From Bacteroidota bacterium (GTDB lineage: Bacteria; Bacteroidota; Bacteroidia; Chitinophagales; Saprospiraceae): a stretch of DNA of 64,000 bases. Position 1 is the stretch's first letter. Each line of letters begins with the position of its first letter. The notes below the pieces were generated by a model. It was not told the origin of the DNA and searched no databases. It saw only the letters and a list, made by a program, of their open reading frames with translations. The position numbers and the translations under genes are program-made. The stretch lies in the NCBI GenBank assembly GCA_030147525.1, contig JASBVF010000055.1:124001-188000 (forward strand), read 5' to 3'. Shown here piece after piece: positions 1-7,353 of the stretch.

Positions 1-203
1 AACGATAGTGCCAGCCCTTTGGTGTGGCTGAATTCCCGTTGCTCCCCGCCGTATTTTACGGACAGGTTGACGTTGCCATCTCCGTAAAATGCCACAGCGA
101 TAACCGGCTCGTCGAACATGCAGGCATCGAAAGTGACCTCCCTGGAAGCAGCTTCTTCCACCAGAACGGTAAAATCATTGATATCTATAGTTTCCCGGTT
201 CAT
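1..203 (-). CDS. AraC-type regulator, N-terminal part (cut by window edge)
   Basis: An open frame reads leftwards from ATG at 203 to the window edge with no stop, giving 67 residues (MNRETIDINDF...). The stretch with FYGDGNVNLSVKYG and HTKGLALS resembles the N-terminal sensor part of a group of Bacteroidota AraC/XylS regulators, whose helix-turn-helix would lie beyond the edge. It is transcribed away from the TonB receptor at 393, an arrangement often seen for a regulator and its transport target. The family call rests on resemblance recalled from similar proteins; that the frame is coding is more certain than its function. Confidence 0.5.
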   Translation of the reverse strand, partial: MNRETIDINDFTVLVEEAASREVTFDACMFDEPVIAVAFYGDGNVNLSVKYGGEQREFSHTKGLALS

Positions 204-392
204 AAACAGCCAACCTGAAGGTGCTTTTAACGAAATCCAAAAAATTTGCCGCTCTCCTCTCTCCTCACCGTGAAAGTACGAAATCTCACCAAAACGTTCT
301 GATTTACAATCCCGGACGACCGGCAGGGCTATGCGCCTCACCTTTGCATCATCAATTCGATCAAAATTTTAAACATCAAAAAAAAAACGATC

Positions 393-2912
393 ATGGAAAG
401 CACCGTAAAAATGAATCAACAATCTTTTGGCAAGGTTTCGGGCAGGCCCGGCATCAGCCAGCCGGTCAGGATGATTTTTATCAAAACCGTCATCATTTTG
501 ATCACTGTTTTTCTGTCCGCTACTTTGTCTTTTGGTCAAAACCTGACCCAAACCGTGCGGGGTACCATCCTCGATGCGGACAGCAAATTGCCCATCATCG
601 GGGCGGAGGTTATCCTGCTGGGCAGCGACCCGCTGAACGGCGACGTGACCGATGTGGATGGAAATTTCCGTTTGAAAAACGTGCCGATCGGCAGGGTGAC
701 AATCGGCCTGACTTACCTCGGTTACGAAAGCAGCGTCATTCCCAACGTGGTGGTCAATTCCGGCAAGGAGGTCATTCTGAATTTGACGATGCAGGAATCT
801 GCGGTAAAAATGGACGAAGTCGTCGTCACCGCCAGCCGTAACAAAGGCGAAGCCCTGAACGACCTGGTGTTGCTGAGCGGCCGCTCCATTTCACCGGAAG
901 AAACCAGCCGTTACGCCGGCGGTTTCAACGATCCTTCCCGCATCCTGGCCAATTTTGCAGGCGTTACAAGCACGCAGGATGGCAGCAACGACATCATCGT
1001 GCGGGGTAACTCTCCGAAGTATGTGCAGTGGCGCCTCGAAGGCGTTCAGATCACCAACCCCAACCACTTCGCCGACCAGGGCAGCATCGGCGGCTCTATC
1101 AGTGCGCTGAACAACAACATGCTGGCGACCTCCGACTTCTACACCGGCGCTTTTTCACCGGAATACGGCGATGTGTTGTCGGGTGTTTACGATGTAAAAC
1201 TGCGGACCGGGAACAATGAAAAGTACGAGTCTGTCTTCGGTTTCGGTCTGCTCGGCACGGATTTCACCTTCGAAGGTCCGTTGAAAAAGGGCTACGGCGG
1301 TTCGTTCCTCGTCAACTACCGCTATTCGACCGCTTCGATTTTGAATGAACTCGGACTGATTGATGTGGGCGGCGTGCCGAAGTTCCAGGATGCGGCTTTC
1401 AAAGTGGTTTTACCTACGGAAAAAATGGGCGTTTTCTCGCTGTTCGGTCTGGCGGGTTTGAGCAGCCTCGAGTATGAAGATGTGGACCCGGCCAGTTGGA
1501 ACACCCCCGGCGATAATTTCATGCACCCCGATATCGAGGAAGACTACAACAAGGGCGCTCACCTGATGAACGTAGGCCTGAACCACACGATGCCGATCAA
1601 CAACAACAGCTACATCAAGACCACTTTGGCGTATGCCAACGAGGGCGTGGATGACGATGTTTTTGACAAAAGGATCGAGAAGATTTACGATGAAAACGGC
1701 GAATACCTGCGTGATTCCGTGATCAGCCGTTCACTCAATTTCAACGGCAGACTTAGGAAAACAACCTACCGTGGCGCTGTGACTTACAACAATAAAATCA
1801 ACGCCAAAAACAAAATTCAGGTGGGCACGAAGTACGCTTTGTTCGGCTACGAAATGAACCAGAGCCAGTTGCAGGGCGACGCTACCGACCGGTTCACGCT
1901 GGTGGATTTCAATGAAAATGTGAGCACCGTCCGCAACTTCGTCACCTGGAAACACCGGGTCAACGAAGACGTGACCATCGTTTCCGGTTTTCACAACATG
2001 AATGTGCTGCTGAATAACAAAAGCACCCTGGAACCCAGACTCGCCGTCAACTGGAGAGTGGACAACACCAGCTCCATCCAGATCGGCTACGGCAAGCACA
2101 GCAACATGGAAAGCATCCACAACTACTTCGCAAAAGTGGAGCAGCCCGACGGCAGCATCGTGGAGCCGAACAAAGACCTGGACCTGCTGAAAGCGCACCA
2201 CTTTGTCGCCGGCTATGAAAAACGCATCGGTAAAAACATGCGGGCGAAAATCGAGGCTTACTATCAGCACCTGTATGACCTTCCCGTTGAAAACAATGAC
2301 TCCAGTTTCTACGCCACCATCAACGAGGACCTCGACTTCCGTTATGTGGACCTCGTGAACGAAGGCACCGGCAAAAACTACGGCATCGAGTTCACGCTGG
2401 AAAAATTCTTCAGCAACGACTACTACTACCTGATCAACGCATCACTGTACGAATCGAAATACACAGCCAAAGACGGTATCGAACGCAACACGCCTTACAA
2501 TGGCAACTACCTCGTGAACGTGCTCGTGGGTAAGGAATTCACGAAACTTGGTAAAAAGAACAACCAGTCACTCGGCCTGAATGCCCGGTTTTTCTACGGC
2601 GGCGGCAAAAAGATCATCCCGCTCCTCCGTGACGAACAAGGCAACCTCGCCGTCGATCCGGACAACAACCGGTACTGGGATTACGACAAGGCTTACGAAA
2701 ACGACATCGAAGACGCCTACCAGGTCATCCTGTCGGCCAGCTACAAGTGGAACCGCCCGAAAGCGACGCACGAGTTGTATTTCAACTTCGAAAACATCAC
2801 CCATCACAAGGGTAAAATCTCCGAGTACTACGACGAAGAGGAGCCAGGCTCGGTGGGACATTTGACGCAATTTGGCTTCTTCCCGAACGTGATGTACCGG
2901 GTTTATTTCTAA
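393..2912 (+). CDS. TonB-dependent outer-membrane receptor
   Basis: 839 residues. A hydrophobic signal segment (about residues 27-48, ending SFGQ) is followed by a carboxypeptidase-regulatory-like beta-sandwich (about 52-140: VRGTILDADSKLPIIGAEV), the motif MDEVVVTASR that leads into the plug domain (about 140-270; IIVRGNSP, RLEGVQI), and a long beta-barrel ending in an aromatic strand (NVMYRVYF). It should import a large ligand across the outer membrane using TonB energy; the ligand cannot be read from sequence. ATG 393 follows an A-rich stretch typical of Bacteroidota starts; ATG 471 (just before the signal core) is an alternative. No SusD partner follows, so it is not a standard glycan-uptake pair. 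Confidence 0.9.
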   Translation: MESTVKMNQQSFGKVSGRPGISQPVRMIFIKTVIILITVFLSATLSFGQNLTQTVRGTILDADSKLPIIGAEVILLGSDPLNGDVTDVDGNFRLKNVPIGRVTIGLTYLGYESSVIPNVVVNSGKEVILNLTMQESAVKMDEVVVTASRNKGEALNDLVLLSGRSISPEETSRYAGGFNDPSRILANFAGVTSTQDGSNDIIVRGNSPKYVQWRLEGVQITNPNHFADQGSIGGSISALNNNMLATSDFYTGAFSPEYGDVLSGVYDVKLRTGNNEKYESVFGFGLLGTDFTFEGPLKKGYGGSFLVNYRYSTASILNELGLIDVGGVPKFQDAAFKVVLPTEKMGVFSLFGLAGLSSLEYEDVDPASWNTPGDNFMHPDIEEDYNKGAHLMNVGLNHTMPINNNSYIKTTLAYANEGVDDDVFDKRIEKIYDENGEYLRDSVISRSLNFNGRLRKTTYRGAVTYNNKINAKNKIQVGTKYALFGYEMNQSQLQGDATDRFTLVDFNENVSTVRNFVTWKHRVNEDVTIVSGFHNMNVLLNNKSTLEPRLAVNWRVDNTSSIQIGYGKHSNMESIHNYFAKVEQPDGSIVEPNKDLDLLKAHHFVAGYEKRIGKNMRAKIEAYYQHLYDLPVENNDSSFYATINEDLDFRYVDLVNEGTGKNYGIEFTLEKFFSNDYYYLINASLYESKYTAKDGIERNTPYNGNYLVNVLVGKEFTKLGKKNNQSLGLNARFFYGGGKKIIPLLRDEQGNLAVDPDNNRYWDYDKAYENDIEDAYQVILSASYKWNRPKATHELYFNFENITHHKGKISEYYDEEEPGSVGHLTQFGFFPNVMYRVYF

Positions 2913-3075
2913 GGTAAAAGTTGAAGGGAGTAATTGGCGCTTGTTTTTAATCACACGGCTCCTTCCTCCTTTACACCCGAAAGTAACGTGCTTTCCCTTC
3001 CTGCTGCGTGGTCCGAAATCGGATCTGCGCAGTATGGGAGAGCTTTTTTACTCAAATTTTAAAGTGCTTTAGATC

Positions 3076-3192
3076 ATGAAAAACCCGCTGGCCATCTGCC
3101 TGCTCGCTATTTTAATCATGCTGATGTTACTGGTTGATATGAATATCCCGGTGGATTTTCTCGAGGCATTGGGATGGAATTGGCTGAAATAG
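3076..3192 (+). CDS. Small single-pass membrane peptide (hypothetical)
   Basis: A 38-residue frame starting MKNPLAICLLAILIMLMLL, with one strongly hydrophobic helix and an acidic/aromatic tail (FLEALGWNWLK). The start is preceded by the A/T-rich stretch ttactcaaattttaaagtgc, as for other starts here. It stands alone between the TonB receptor and the hairpin at 3309. No family is recognised. Its length and composition fit a small membrane protein, but a chance frame cannot be excluded. Confidence 0.4.
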   Translation: MKNPLAICLLAILIMLMLLVDMNIPVDFLEALGWNWLK

Positions 3193-3308
3193 GCCCGGCA
3201 GCAGGGTTCGTGCAAACAAATTGATTCCTGATTGTTATTCTATTAATACATGTTGGCGCCCGGATTAATGCGGGTGCCAACTCCTAACCAGTTTGAAAAT
3301 TTGTACAT

Positions 3309-3358
3309 AAAGAATCAGGGGTGAAAACCTGACGGCAGGTTTTTCACCCTGATTCTTT
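3309..3358. terminator. Long near-perfect hairpin, likely terminator
   Basis: Two 23-base arms (3309-3331 and 3336-3358) around a 4-base loop are complementary apart from a one-base slip. The right arm ends in ATTCTTT. It separates the TonB receptor and small peptide from the hydrolase operon. The U-tract is short, so a processing or stability hairpin is also possible. Confidence 0.55.
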
Positions 3359-3374
3359 ACCGGCTTAAAAAAGT

Positions 3375-3382
3375 TAAGTTTG
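3375..3382 (+). promoter_or_regulatory. Bacteroidota -7 box (TAnnTTTG) before hydrolase
   Basis: TAAGTTTG matches the Bacteroidota primary-sigma -7 consensus exactly. It lies just after the hairpin at 3309 and about 50 bases before ATG 3433, which would give a short leader. No clear -33 TTG is seen at the right distance, so this is tentative. Confidence 0.4.
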
Positions 3383-3432
3383 TGAAAAGAGCGACAGGCC
3401 GGCTTGCAATTTTCAACACAAAACCATTAAAA

Positions 3433-4296
3433 ATGACCACCTATTTCAGTAGCGAAAAAGCGAAAGACAGCATCCTGAACCTGTATCAGGAAAAACTGAA
3501 TGAGCTGGCCATCAGCTACGAACTGCGCACGATTGAAACAAGCTTCGGCGACACGAACGTCATCATCACGGGAAATTCGTTGAGCCGGCCCCTGGTTTTG
3601 TTACACGGTTCGAACGGCTGCGCACCGGTGGCGATTGAAGCATGCATCGAGTTGGTGGATTATTTCAGAATATACGCCGTCGATGTGATCGGCCAACCCA
3701 ACATGAGCGCAGCATCCCGCCCGGATATGAATGGCGATGCTTACGGGCAATGGATGTTTGAAGTGTTGAGCTGCCTGCACATTCGGGATGCTATACTGGC
3801 AGGTTTTTCATTTGGCGGGTTTGTTTGTTTGAAAACATTGGCTTTTGATGAAAAACACATTGCAAGGGCCTTTTTGATGATGCCGGCCGGTATTGTCAAC
3901 GGCAACCCGTTGAAGGCCATCCGGGAGGTGTTTTTGCCGATGAAAATGTACCTGTGGAAGAAAAAAGCTAAGTATGTCGACCGCTTTTTGAGTGCTTTGT
4001 TTACTGAAAATGATAAGTTCGCCAAAGCGTTTTTATCGGAAGTGTTCCTGCATTTTAAAATGGATTTCACTCCGGTGCCTTTGATTAAAAAAGAAAAAGC
4101 GGCGAAAATCAAAACACCGCTCCACCTCATTGCCGCTGATGACGACCTGTTTTTCCCCGGCCTTAAAATGTTGAAACGAGCGAGAGTAATTTTCCCTTCG
4201 CTGGCAGAGTGCATGTTGATGGAAAATACCAAACATGTACCCGGCAGGGCCGGGAATCTTGAAATCGCTGATTTTATCAAAAAATACTCGATATGA
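3433..4296 (+). CDS. Alpha/beta hydrolase
   Basis: 287 residues from ATG 3433 (MTTYFSSEKAKDS). LVLLHGSNG is the oxyanion-hole strand-loop, AGFSFGG is the nucleophile elbow with Ser in GxSxG form, AADDDLFFP carries the usual acid region, and ENTKHVPG supplies the catalytic His. An in-frame GTG at 3382 would add 17 residues, but it overlaps the -7 box, so the ATG preceded by aaaccattaaaa is preferred. Substrate unknown; such proteins are esterases, lipases or C-C hydrolases. It overlaps the next gene by ATGA and is probably co-translated with it. Confidence 0.85.
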   Translation: MTTYFSSEKAKDSILNLYQEKLNELAISYELRTIETSFGDTNVIITGNSLSRPLVLLHGSNGCAPVAIEACIELVDYFRIYAVDVIGQPNMSAASRPDMNGDAYGQWMFEVLSCLHIRDAILAGFSFGGFVCLKTLAFDEKHIARAFLMMPAGIVNGNPLKAIREVFLPMKMYLWKKKAKYVDRFLSALFTENDKFAKAFLSEVFLHFKMDFTPVPLIKKEKAAKIKTPLHLIAADDDLFFPGLKMLKRARVIFPSLAECMLMENTKHVPGRAGNLEIADFIKKYSI

Positions 4297-4916
4297 CTGC
4301 ACCCGATGCAAATGAAAAATTCCCCTTACCAGGCTACAACCGGCTTTGTTTTTTAAAAAACATCATCACCAACCCCAACATCATCGTGGGGGACTACACG
4401 TATTACGACGACTTTGAGGATGTCCGCAATTTTGAAAAAAATGTGAAGTACCATTTCGATTTCATCGGCGACAAACTCATCATCGGTAAGTTTTGCATGA
4501 TTGCCTCCGGCGTGACGTTCATCATGAACGGGGCCAATCATCTCACGGAAGCGGTTTCCACCTATCCCTTTGCCATTTTCGGTCATGGTTGGGCGGAAGC
4601 CATGGACGGGAAAACTTACCCCACCAAAGGCGACACCATCATTGGCAACGACGTCTGGATTGGTTACAATGCCGTCATTATGCCGGGCGTTCAGATTGGC
4701 GACGGGGCGGTCATTGCGTCCAATTCCACCGTCACCAAAGACGTCGCTCCCTACACCATCGTCGGCGGGAATCCTGCAAAGGAAATCCGTCGCCGGTTTT
4801 CAGAAAAAGAAATCGAACAACTGCTGGAACTGCAATGGTGGAATTGGGACCTTGAAAAAATAACGCAGAATGTTGCGCATTTGACAGGCGAGAATATTCA
4901 GGCGTTATTGAAATAA
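4293..4916 (+). CDS. Vat-like xenobiotic O-acetyltransferase (left-handed beta-helix)
   Basis: 207 residues. It closely resembles the Vat/CatB group: ITNPNIIVGDYTYYDD near residue 25, GDKLIIGKFCMIASG near 60, then NGANHL with His83 at the position of the Vat catalytic histidine, hexapeptide repeats (TIIGNDVWIGYNAVIMPGV), and VGGNPAKEIRRRF before the C-terminal helix. Vat enzymes acetylate streptogramin A antibiotics; environmental homologues often have untested substrates, so resistance is an inference only. Its ATG lies inside the stop of the hydrolase gene (ATGA overlap). Confidence 0.85.
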   Translation: MTAPDANEKFPLPGYNRLCFLKNIITNPNIIVGDYTYYDDFEDVRNFEKNVKYHFDFIGDKLIIGKFCMIASGVTFIMNGANHLTEAVSTYPFAIFGHGWAEAMDGKTYPTKGDTIIGNDVWIGYNAVIMPGVQIGDGAVIASNSTVTKDVAPYTIVGGNPAKEIRRRFSEKEIEQLLELQWWNWDLEKITQNVAHLTGENIQALLK

Positions 4917-4957
4917 GTGAGTTGACAACAGACGTCGACCGCTTCAAATCAGAAAAC

Positions 4958-6145
4958 ATGGAAAAGTCTTTCAGAACCATACTCATCACCTCGGCGGGGC
5001 TGATCATTTTCATACCGGTAGCTTTCGCGTTGCTGATACGCTTTGCTGAAAAACCAGTAAGCAATGACGGTTATGTCATGCGGGGGGTCGAACATGAGAA
5101 GACCGGTGAAAACGAAAACCGGGAGTTCGACGGCTCGGACGGCCCGTATGTCATCGACAACCAGGTGATTTACGTGAATCAAAACCTGGAAATCTTATCC
5201 ACGCCGCTGACCAATACCGACTCCATTCTCGTTGCGGTCAATAATGAATCAAGGGATCAGTTTTACGTCAAACTCAGGGAAAAACATACCGCACCGGACT
5301 GGAGTTACCCCATGCCCGGCAAGCTGATAGCAATATCAGACATCGAAGGAAACTTCAACGGATTTGCTGCTTTTCTGCTGAGCAATGGGGTGATTGATGA
5401 ACATTTTAACTGGGCTTACGGAGACGGGCACCTGGTGCTGGTAGGTGATTTTGTGGACAGGGGCGATTACGTCACGCAAACGCTCTGGCTGATCTACCAC
5501 CTGGAAGGACAGGCGGAAGCGCAGGGCGGAAAGGTGCACTTCATACTGGGCAACCATGAAATCATGAACATTCAGGGCAATTTCTCCTATGCAAAAGCCA
5601 AGTACCGGCGCTTTGCGAAGGATTTTGGTCAAAACGAAGATTTCAGGGTCAATAACCGTATCATTTTTTCCAACCGTTCAGCGTTGGGCAGATGGTTGCG
5701 GAGCAAAAACATCGCAGGAAAAGTCGGGCCTTACCTTTTCGTGCATGCCGGCATCAGCCCTGACGTGCTGCAATTTGACCTTCCCCTTTCCAGTATGAAC
5801 GAACTGGTCAGAGAGCACATTGACGGGAAGGTAGACAGGCCGGAAGTCGCCTTTCTGATGGGTAACGCCGGGCCTCACTGGTACAGAGGCTGGGTAAAAG
5901 GTATCGACCGCTATCCGGAAGCGCAGGAACCGGTGCTTGACCAGATTTTAAAGCGATACGGCGTCGAAAATATGGTTGTCGGCCATTCCATTGTCGAGGA
6001 TGTTTCGACCTTTTACAACGGTAAAATCATTTGCATTGACCTGAAACACAGGGACGTAAAACACAGCGGCGCCACTAAAGGCTTCCTCATCGAAAACGGC
6101 GCCGAATACAAAGTGGACGACCTCGGTCGTAAAATTGCGATGTAA
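4958..6145 (+). CDS. Membrane-anchored metallophosphatase (calcineurin-like)
   Basis: 395 residues from ATG 4958; an upstream TTG at 4922 is less likely. A single transmembrane helix (about residues 7-28) anchors a periplasmic-side domain. The metallophosphatase motifs come in order: SDIEGN (about 127, where most relatives have GDxHG), GDFVDRG (about 163), GNHE (about 198), VHAGIS, and GHS near the C-terminus. This matches the PPP / Shewanella-like phosphatase layout and the length of a family common in Bacteroidota. It probably dephosphorylates a phosphoprotein or small phosphoester outside the cytoplasm. It lies 41 bases after the acetyltransferase and is probably in the same operon. Confidence 0.8.
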   Translation: MEKSFRTILITSAGLIIFIPVAFALLIRFAEKPVSNDGYVMRGVEHEKTGENENREFDGSDGPYVIDNQVIYVNQNLEILSTPLTNTDSILVAVNNESRDQFYVKLREKHTAPDWSYPMPGKLIAISDIEGNFNGFAAFLLSNGVIDEHFNWAYGDGHLVLVGDFVDRGDYVTQTLWLIYHLEGQAEAQGGKVHFILGNHEIMNIQGNFSYAKAKYRRFAKDFGQNEDFRVNNRIIFSNRSALGRWLRSKNIAGKVGPYLFVHAGISPDVLQFDLPLSSMNELVREHIDGKVDRPEVAFLMGNAGPHWYRGWVKGIDRYPEAQEPVLDQILKRYGVENMVVGHSIVEDVSTFYNGKIICIDLKHRDVKHSGATKGFLIENGAEYKVDDLGRKIAM

Positions 6146-6160
6146 ACCGGGATGCCTTTG

Positions 6161-6234
6161 CCAATGTTCAAGTGGTATTTGCCAATGTTCAAGTGGTATT
6201 TACCAATGTTCAAGTGGTATTTACCAATGTTCAA
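6161..6234. repeat. 21-bp tandem repeat, about 3.5 copies
   Basis: A 21-base unit beginning CCAATGTTCAAGTGGTATTT recurs at 6161, 6182, 6203 and 6224 (last copy partial), with a single G/A change between copies. It lies between the stop of the phosphatase gene and the convergent aldo/keto reductase. As a multiple of three it stays open on the minus strand (NIGKYHL repeats), but no gene context supports translation. Confidence 0.9.
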
Positions 6235-6249
6235 TAAAGTGACTTTTCC

Positions 6250-7200
6250 CTACCCCCACAAGCTTTCCAGCGAATAAGGCGAACCTTCCACAGCCCAGAA
6301 ACTTCCCGTAATAAAACGGAAACCTTTGTCCAGTCGGGCAATGTCGCTCATGTCATCGCCGGTAAGTTCAATGTTGGCGGCGTCAAAGTTTTGTTGCAGG
6401 CGCTTTGGATTTACGGATTTGGGAATCACCGCCGTGCCCCGTGCGATTGCCCAAGCGATCAGGATTTGCGCCGGCGAGCAGTTGTGGCGCTCCGCAATTT
6501 TCACGATCACTTCATTTTCAAACAAATCTGGTTCGTTCGGATCTTTGAAATTCGCAGAACGATCCCGAGAGCCGAGCGGAGAGTAGGCCGTAAGGTGAAT
6601 GTTTTCGCTGCCGCAATATTCCAGCATGTCATTTTGCTGAAGCAGCGGCTGCAACTCGATCTGATTCATTTCCGGTTTTTGTTTGGCCGAACTCACCAGT
6701 TTTTTCAATTTTGAAATGCTGAAATTCGACACGCCGATGTGGCGGGCAAGTCCTTTCGTCTGACAGGCTTCCATCACTTCCCAGGTCTCCTCGACCGGAA
6801 TTTCTTCCAGGCTGATCATGTCCTCCGCCCGGTAGGGGAAGGGCGCATTTTCCTTCATGGCCACCGGCCAGTGAATGAGGTAAAGGTCAAGGTAATCGAG
6901 CCGCAGGTCACTGAGCGTTTTTTCCAGCGCAGGCTGCACCTGGTGTTTGCGGTGGCTGGTATTCCAAAGCTTAGAGGTGATGCGGAGGTCTTCCCGTTTC
7001 ACGTCGCCGGCTTTCATGGCATCTTCGAATGCCTGTCCGATTTCAGCTTCATTGTTGTAAACGGCGGCGCAGTCGATGTGGCGATAGCCGATTTTGATGG
7101 CTTCCCGCACGGCGGTGTACACTTCGCCGGGCTTTGATTTCCAGGTGCCGAGGCCGAGGATGGGGAGGGTGTCTCCGTTTTGAAATTTTAGTTTTTTCAT
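6250..7200 (-). CDS. Aldo/keto reductase
   Basis: 316 residues from ATG at 7200 (MKKLKFQNGDTLPILGLGTWKS). The catalytic tetrad is present: Asp and Tyr in HIDCAAVYNNE, Lys in ITSKLWN, His in YLIHWP. NADP-binding motifs GVSNFS, QIELQPLL and IPKSVNPKRL are also present. The length is normal for the AKR1/AKR2 aldehyde reductases, which reduce aldehydes and ketones with NADPH. Frames extending upstream of 7200 run through the terminator of the preceding gene and are rejected. It is transcribed in the same direction as the vWA gene but separated from it by a terminator. Confidence 0.92.
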   Translation of the reverse strand: MKKLKFQNGDTLPILGLGTWKSKPGEVYTAVREAIKIGYRHIDCAAVYNNEAEIGQAFEDAMKAGDVKREDLRITSKLWNTSHRKHQVQPALEKTLSDLRLDYLDLYLIHWPVAMKENAPFPYRAEDMISLEEIPVEETWEVMEACQTKGLARHIGVSNFSISKLKKLVSSAKQKPEMNQIELQPLLQQNDMLEYCGSENIHLTAYSPLGSRDRSANFKDPNEPDLFENEVIVKIAERHNCSPAQILIAWAIARGTAVIPKSVNPKRLQQNFDAANIELTGDDMSDIARLDKGFRFITGSFWAVEGSPYSLESLWG

Positions 7201-7233
7201 TTTTTTGGTTAAAATTTTACGGTGAACGGCAAA

Positions 7234-7273
7234 TATAAAAAAGCCCCGGCGAGCGTGGGAACGCTGCCGGGGC
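7234..7273 (-). terminator. Rho-independent terminator of the vWA gene
   Basis: Read on the minus strand, GCCCCGGC pairs with GCCGGGGC, with a second inner GCGT/ACGC stem, followed by a run of T. It lies about 75 bases after the vWA stop and before the aldo/keto reductase start, so it should isolate the two genes. Confidence 0.8.
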
Positions 7274-7300
7274 GGTATGAATCTCAGGTGTTTTTTTTTT

Positions 7301-7353
7301 GAATTGGGAATTGGTGACGGGATCATCTAATTCCCAATTCCCGATTCCTAATC
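7301..7353. repeat. Inverted array of GAATTGGG / CCCAATTC heptads
   Basis: The left arm has GAATTGGGAATTGG; the right arm has TTCCCAATTCCC followed by imperfect copies. It follows a T10 run and reaches into the last codons of the vWA gene. The same heptads occur at 11453-11540, so the two arrays belong to one sequence class. Confidence 0.7.

Noticed and set aside
3382-3432. GTG start at 3382 for the alpha/beta hydrolase
   Set aside because: Overlaps the TAAGTTTG -7 box; ATG 3433 has the usual A-rich upstream stretch and lines up with the folded domain.
6013-6234. NIGKYHL heptapeptide repeat frame on the minus strand
   Set aside because: Produced by the 21-bp tandem repeat and antisense to the phosphatase gene; no independent evidence of translation.
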